A stretch of DNA of 64,000 nucleotides, taken from assembly GCF_900580865.1 (NCBI RefSeq), contig NZ_UTBZ01000164.1, forward strand, positions 248,001-312,000. Direction: 5' to 3'. This document shows, one piece after another, positions 59,626 to 64,000 of this stretch. Position 1 is the stretch's first letter; each line of letters opens with the position of its first letter. Both the position numbers and the translations under genes were made by a program. This DNA is from Pseudomonas viridiflava (lineage in GTDB: Bacteria; Pseudomonadota; Gammaproteobacteria; Pseudomonadales; Pseudomonadaceae). The notes beneath the pieces are model-generated. The model saw nothing but the letters and a program-made list of their open reading frames with translations, ran no database searches and had not been told where the DNA came from.

Positions 59626-60165
59626 TCAGTTGCGGAACGGGAATTTGAAAGCACGCAGCAGAGCGCGGCCTTCATCATCGTTCTTGGCAGTGGTGGTCAG
59701 GGTAATGTCCAGACCGCGGAGAGCATCGATCTTGTCGTAGTCGATTTCCGGGAAAATGATCTGCTCTTTCACGCCCATGCTGTAGTTGCCACGACCATCG
59801 AAGGACTTGGCATTCAGGCCGCGGAAGTCGCGAACCCGAGGCAGGGAGATCGACAGCAGACGATCCAGGAACTCGTACATACGCTCACGGCGCAGGGTCA
59901 CTTTGACGCCGATCGGCCATCCTTCGCGGACTTTAAAGCCAGCGATGGATTTACGAGCGTAGGTCACAACGACTTTCTGGCCGGTGATCTTTTCCAGGTC
60001 AGCAACAGCATGCTCGATGACTTTCTTGTCACCAACAGCTTCGCCCAAACCCATGTTCAGGGTGATTTTTGTAACGCGTGGAACTTCCATCACGTTCGAA
60101 AGCTTAAGTTCTTCCTTAAGCTTCGGTGCGATTTCCTTCCAGTAAATCTCTTTTAGTCGTGCCAT
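59626..60165 (-). CDS. rplE: 50S ribosomal protein L5
   Basis: The 179-residue protein has the L5 pattern [24 protein letters not shown] and [24 protein letters not shown], ending with [26 protein letters not shown]. It binds 5S rRNA and contacts the P-site tRNA. In E. coli its mRNA start region is the S8 feedback site. Confidence 0.98.
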
Positions 60166-60185
60166 GGTCTTCTACCTAGCAGTGT

Positions 60186-60500
60186 TCAAGCATCAACCGC
60201 TTTTTGGGTCGACTTGAAGACACGAATTTTCTTGCCGTCTTCTACTTTGAAACCAACGCGGTCAGCCTTGTTGGTTTCGCCGTTGAAAATGGCGACGTTA
60301 GAAGCGTCCAGTGGAGCTTCTTTTTCGACGATACCGCCTTGCACGCCCGACATCGGGTTAGGCTTGGTATGACGCTTGACCAGGTTCAGACCGCTAATAA
60401 CCAGACGGTTATTAGCAAGAACCTTAAGCACCTTACCGCGCTTACCTTTGTCTTTGCCGGCGATCACGATGATCTCGTCGTCACGACGAATCTTTTGCAT
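60186..60500 (-). CDS. rplX: 50S ribosomal protein L24
   Basis: The 104-residue protein has the KOW motif DDEIIVIAGKDKGKRGKVLKV near the N-terminus and RHTKPNPMSGVQGGIVEKEAPL, both L24 signatures. It initiates assembly of the large subunit near the exit tunnel. Confidence 0.98.
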   Translation of the reverse strand: MQKIRRDDEIIVIAGKDKGKRGKVLKVLANNRLVISGLNLVKRHTKPNPMSGVQGGIVEKEAPLDASNVAIFNGETNKADRVGFKVEDGKKIRVFKSTQKAVDA

Positions 60501-60511
60501 GTCGGATCTCC

Positions 60512-60880
60512 TTACAGCACTTCTGGGGCGAGCGAGACGATCTTCATGAACTTCTCAGTACGAAGCTCACGGGTCACTGGCCCAAAGATACGGGTGCCGA
60601 TCGGCTCTTGCTTGTTGTTCAGAAGAACAGCAGCGTTGCCATCAAAGCGGATAATGGAGCCATCAGCACGACGTACGCCGTGACGAGTGCGGACTACAAC
60701 AGCAGTCATCACTTGGCCTTTTTTCACTTTACCGCGAGGAATTGCTTCCTTCACGGTAACTTTGATGATGTCACCGATACCAGCGTAACGACGATGGGAG
60801 CCACCCAGCACCTTGATGCACATAACACGGCGAGCGCCGCTGTTATCGGCCACATCGAGCATGGATTGAGTCTGAATCAT
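60512..60880 (-). CDS. rplN: 50S ribosomal protein L14
   Basis: The 122-residue protein starts MIQTQSMLDVADNSGARRVMCIKVLGG and ends REKFMKIVSLAPEVL-type (RTEKFMKIVSLAPEVL), the universal L14 pattern. It is the first gene of the spc operon, 23 nt after rpsQ, so readthrough from the S10 operon is likely. Confidence 0.98.
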   Translation of the reverse strand: MIQTQSMLDVADNSGARRVMCIKVLGGSHRRYAGIGDIIKVTVKEAIPRGKVKKGQVMTAVVVRTRHGVRRADGSIIRFDGNAAVLLNNKQEPIGTRIFGPVTRELRTEKFMKIVSLAPEVL

Positions 60881-60903
60881 ATAATTTCTCCGACCCCTAG
60901 TCC

Positions 60904-61170
60904 TTAGACTTCCACAGCGCGTTCGAGAACATCAACCAGCGCCCAAGACTTGGTCTTGGCCATAGGACGAGTTTCACGAATAGTGACTTTGTCGCCGATG
61001 TGGCACTGGTTGGTTTCGTCGTGCGCGTGCAGCTTAGTCGAACGCTTAACGTATTTACCGTAGATCGGGTGCTTTACGCGACGCTCGATCAGTACGGTGA
61101 TGGTTTTGTCCATCTTGTCGCTGACAACACGGCCAGTCAGCGTACGGACAGTTTTTTCGGCTTCAGCCAT
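60904..61170 (-). CDS. rpsQ: 30S ribosomal protein S17
   Basis: The 88-residue protein starts MAEAEKTVRTLTGRVVSDKMDKTITV and has KYVKRSTKLHAHDE, the S17 OB-fold signature. The start at 61170 gives the standard N-terminus; two extra residues are possible from an ATG at 61176. It is the last gene of the S10 operon. Confidence 0.97.
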   Translation of the reverse strand: MAEAEKTVRTLTGRVVSDKMDKTITVLIERRVKHPIYGKYVKRSTKLHAHDETNQCHIGDKVTIRETRPMAKTKSWALVDVLERAVEV

Positions 61171-61172
61171 GA

Positions 61173-61364
61173 TCACTTACCTGCCTGCTGGTTGAGCACA
61201 GTCTTCACGCGAGCGATGTCACGTTTAACTTGCGAGAGCAGATGAGACTGCCCCAACTGGCCAGTTGCTTTCTGCATACGCAGATTGAACTGGTCGCGCA
61301 GCAAGCCGAGCAGTTGCTCGTTCAGCTGCTGTGCGGATTTTTCACGAAGTTCATTCGCTTTCAT
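61173..61364 (-). CDS. rpmC: 50S ribosomal protein L29
   Basis: A 63-residue protein ([20 protein letters not shown], then [20 protein letters not shown]) forming the L29 helical hairpin near the exit tunnel. Its start overlaps the rplP stop by one base, and its stop lies 2 nt before the rpsQ start. Confidence 0.97.
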
Positions 61365-61777
61365 CACATCACCGTCCGTTTAACAAAGGCGGTGGCGAGC
61401 GGCAGCTTTGCAGCAGCCAGGGCAAAAGCCTCACGCGCCAGCTCTTCAGAAACACCCTCGATTTCATACAGGACTTTGCCTGGCTGAATCTGGGCAACCC
61501 AGTACTCCACACTACCCTTACCTTTACCCATACGAACTTCGAGGGGCTTTTTGGAAATAGGCTTGTCCGGGAATACACGGATCCAGATCTTGCCGCCACG
61601 TTTAACGTGACGGGTCAGAGCACGACGCGCTGACTCAATCTGACGAGCGGTGAGACGACCACGAGCTACAGACTTCAGCGCGAACTCGCCGAAGCTGACT
61701 TTGCTACCGCGCTGAGCCAGACCACGGTTGTGGCCTGTCATCTGCTTGCGGAACTTCGTACGCTTAGGTTGCAACAT
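61364..61777 (-). CDS. rplP: 50S ribosomal protein L16
   Basis: The 137-residue protein starts [24 protein letters not shown] and has [30 protein letters not shown], both L16 hallmarks. It binds near the A site of the large subunit; its conserved Arg near residue 81 is the usual hydroxylation target in bacteria. Confidence 0.98.
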
Positions 61778-61789
61778 TTGGCGTACCCC

Positions 61790-62476
61790 TTACTTAGCAG
61801 CTTTTTTACGAGGCGCTGGTGCTTGTGGTTTCAGCTCTTCTTGGCGACCACCAATTACTTCGCCTTTGAAGATCCAAACCTTTACACCGATCACACCGTA
61901 AGTGGTGTGAGCTTCGTAGTTGGCATAGTCGATGTCGGCACGCAGGGTGTGCAATGGCACACGACCTTCGCGATACCATTCAGTACGTGCGATTTCAGCA
62001 CCGCCGAGACGACCGCTCACTTGGATTTTGATGCCCTTGGCACCAATGCGCATGGCGTTCTGTACTGCGCGCTTCATAGCGCGACGGAACATTACACGAC
62101 GCTCCAGCTGCTGAGCTACGCTCTGCGCAACCAGCATACCGTCGAGCTCCGGCTTGCGGATCTCTTCGATATTGATGTGCACAGGCACACCCATTTGCTT
62201 GGTCAGGTCCTGACGCAGTTTCTCAACATCTTCACCTTTCTTCCCGATAACGATACCTGGACGAGCGGTGTGGATGGTGATACGTGCAGTTTGGGCCGGA
62301 CGATGGATATCGATACGGCTTACGGACGCGCTTTTTAGTTTGTCTTGGAGATACTCACGCACTTTCAGATCTGCGAACAAGTAGTCCGCATAAGTCCGAC
62401 CGTCTGCGTACCAGACGGAGGTGTGCTCCTTGACGATTCCCAGGCGAATGCCAATGGGATGTACTTTCTGACCCAT
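61790..62476 (-). CDS. rpsC: 30S ribosomal protein S3
   Basis: The 228-residue protein starts at 62476 with [24 protein letters not shown], the universal S3 beginning; an extension to 62560 would overlap rplV in another frame. The KH domain ([17 protein letters not shown]) and C-terminal [19 protein letters not shown] segment ([20 protein letters not shown]) are present. It lines the mRNA entry channel. Confidence 0.98.
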
Positions 62477-62489
62477 CTCTTCGACTCCG

Positions 62490-62822
62490 TTACTTGTCAG
62501 CAACCTTGACAGTGATATGGCAAGACCGCTTGACGATGCGATCAGCACGGCCTTTGGCACGTGGCATGATGCGCTTCAGCGAACGCCCTTCGTTGACGAA
62601 AACGGTGCTGACCTTCAGGTCATCAACGTCTGCGCCTTCGTTATGCTCGGCGTTGGCTACGGCCGACTCCAGCACTTTCTTCATGATCTCGGCGGCTTTC
62701 TTACTGCTGAAAGCCAACAAGTTGAGCGCTTCGCCCACCTTCTTCCCGCGGATCTGGTCGGCGACCAAGCGGGCTTTCTGGGCGGAGATTCGAGCGCCCG
62801 ACAACTTAGCGGCTACTTCCAT
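62490..62822 (-). CDS. rplV: 50S ribosomal protein L22
   Basis: The 110-residue protein starts [27 protein letters not shown] and ends with the beta-hairpin [27 protein letters not shown] that reaches into the exit tunnel, where macrolide-resistance changes arise in other bacteria. No unusual change was noticed. Confidence 0.98.
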
Positions 62823-62833
62823 TTCCTAACCCC

Positions 62834-63109
62834 TTAACGCTTGGCTTTCTTGTCAGCCACGTGCCCGCGATAGTTGCGGGTACCGGCGAACTCGCCCAGT
62901 TTGTGGCCGACCATGTCTTCGTTAACGAGAACTGGGACGTGCTGACGACCGTTGTGTACTGCGATGGTCAGACCGACCATTTGTGGCAGGATCATCGAAC
63001 GACGCGACCAAGTCTTAATTGGTTTGCGATCGTTCTTTTCCGCCGCCACTTCGATCTTCTTCAGTAGGTGAAGATCAATAAAAGGACCTTTTTTCAGAGA
63101 ACGTGGCAC
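62834..63109 (-). CDS. rpsS: 30S ribosomal protein S19
   Basis: The 91-residue protein starts MPRSLKKGPFIDLHLLKKIEVA and has TWSRRSMILPQMVGLTIAVHNGRQHVPV, both S19 signatures. It binds S13 at the small-subunit head. Confidence 0.98.
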   Translation of the reverse strand: MPRSLKKGPFIDLHLLKKIEVAAEKNDRKPIKTWSRRSMILPQMVGLTIAVHNGRQHVPVLVNEDMVGHKLGEFAGTRNYRGHVADKKAKR

Positions 63110-63125
63110 TGTCGTATCCCTCTAT

Positions 63126-63950
63126 TTACTTGCGACGACGGACGATCATTTTGTCGGTACGCTTATTACCACGAGTCTTCGCGCCCTTAGTCGGGAAGCC
63201 CCATGGCGATACCGGATGACGACCACCAGAGGTACGACCTTCACCACCACCATGTGGGTGGTCAACCGGGTTCATGGCAACACCACGAACGGTTGGGCGA
63301 ACGCCACGCCAGCGCTTGGCACCAGCTTTACCCAGCGAACGCAGGCTGTGCTCGGAGTTCGAGACTTCGCCCAGGGTCGCACGGCATTCAGCCAGGACTT
63401 TACGCATTTCACCGGAACGCAGACGCAGGGTAACGTAAACGCCTTCACGAGCGATCAGCTGAGCCGAAGCACCAGCGGAACGAGCGATCTGTGCGCCTTT
63501 ACCTGGCTTCAGTTCGATGCCGTGTACGGTAGAACCGACTGGAATGTTGCGCAGTTGCAGAGCGTTGCCTGGCTTGATTGGAGCCAGAGCGCCTGCGATC
63601 AGCTGGTCGCCAGCACTCACGCCTTTAGGGGCGATGATGTAGCGGCGCTCGCCGTCTGCGTAGCAAAGCAGTGCGATGTGAGCAGTACGGTTTGGATCGT
63701 ATTCGATACGCTCGACAGTGGCGACGATGCCATCTTTGTCGTTGCGACGGAAATCGACCATACGATAATGCTGCTTATGACCACCACCGATGTGACGCGT
63801 GGTAATACGGCCATTGTTGTTACGACCACCAGTCTTCGATTTTTTCTCGAGCAGCGGTGCGTGAGGAGCGCCTTTATGCAGCTCCTGGTTGACCACCTTG
63901 ACCACAAAACGGCGGCCAGGGGAAGTCGGTTTGCATTTAACGATTGCCAT
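63126..63950 (-). CDS. rplB: 50S ribosomal protein L2
   Basis: The 274-residue protein has the L2 core NNNGRITTRHIGGGHKQHYRMVDFRR and the peptidyl-transferase-proximal GVAMNPVDHPHGGGEGRTSGGRHPVSPWG with the conserved His. It ends KTRGNKRTDKMIVRRRK. It lies 14 nt after rplW. Confidence 0.98.
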   Translation of the reverse strand: MAIVKCKPTSPGRRFVVKVVNQELHKGAPHAPLLEKKSKTGGRNNNGRITTRHIGGGHKQHYRMVDFRRNDKDGIVATVERIEYDPNRTAHIALLCYADGERRYIIAPKGVSAGDQLIAGALAPIKPGNALQLRNIPVGSTVHGIELKPGKGAQIARSAGASAQLIAREGVYVTLRLRSGEMRKVLAECRATLGEVSNSEHSLRSLGKAGAKRWRGVRPTVRGVAMNPVDHPHGGGEGRTSGGRHPVSPWGFPTKGAKTRGNKRTDKMIVRRRK

Positions 63951-63964
63951 GATGCACCCCTTCC

Positions 63965-64000
63965 TTACTCAGCACTGCTGCTGAAATCGAGATCTTGGCC
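63965..64000 (-). CDS. rplW: 50S ribosomal protein L23, C-terminal end only
   Basis: Only the last 11 codons are in the window, reading GQDLDFSSSAE and then the TAA stop at 63965-63967. This matches the L23 C-terminus of pseudomonads and the standard rplW-rplB order. Confidence 0.85.
   Translation of the reverse strand, partial: GQDLDFSSSAE

Overview
The window is a piece of a Pseudomonas chromosome, most likely from the P. fluorescens/koreensis group. The evidence is the high-GC coding bias, gene order that follows P. aeruginosa blocks (xseB-ispA-dxs ... ribA ... pgpA-thiL-nusB-ribH-ribBA-ribE-ribD-nrdR; the zinc cluster next to oprG; ssb-MFS-uvrA-ftnA-katA-rplQ-rpoA), and many paired REP elements of the GTGGGAGCGAGC type that are typical of fluorescent pseudomonads. 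No rRNA, tRNA, CRISPR array, prophage or insertion sequence was seen.

Layout. 1-599: 3' end of a Fic-family gene. 712-3828: xseB-ispA-dxs (exonuclease VII subunit and isoprenoid precursors). 3993-6814: a BtuB-like TonB-dependent receptor converging on a BtuF-like cobalamin-binding protein. 6814-14833 (minus strand): ribA, a periplasmic solute-binding protein, pgpA, thiL, nusB and the riboflavin genes ribH-ribBA-ribE-ribD, with nrdR at the promoter-proximal end. 14962-17559: YbaY-like lipoprotein, METTL20-like methyltransferase, YbbN/CnoX thioredoxin and a small unknown. 17696-21863: a Zur-type zinc cluster (His-rich DUF2796 protein, ABC ATPase, FtsX/MacB-like permease, DUF3299 protein), then oprG with an Anr-like site upstream and a structured, terminator-ended 3' region. 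22246-24055: two nucleotide-sugar type SDR genes. 24363-30870: a long Lhr helicase and a large MscS channel. 31234-35208: DUF72-ybhP-clsB-ybhN, four genes joined by ATGA overlaps. 35324-39119: hydrolase/DUF3182 pair, a GlxA-type AraC regulator and a divergent cysteine hydrolase.

The most interesting accessory locus is 39182-43877. It is a six-gene operon equivalent to E. coli yjfIJKLMC (DUF2170, PspA/IM30, DUF2491, DUF350, DUF1190, glutathionylspermidine-synthase-like ATP-grasp). It is preceded by two copies of the palindrome CTCACGCGTGAG that bracket a possible promoter, and it is closed by a terminator. It looks like a poorly characterised membrane-stress or polyamine/peptide-modification system. 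I suggest that its first protein, whose N-terminus resembles a ribbon-helix-helix segment, may be an autoregulator. It is followed by an AT-rich orphan gene (43951-44571) of unknown function.

From 44868 to the end lie housekeeping genes: ssb and an MFS transporter (minus), uvrA (plus), then ftnA (a bacterioferritin-like ferritin lacking the heme Met), katA, and the alpha, spc and part of the S10 ribosomal protein operons, all on the minus strand and ending in a truncated rplW.
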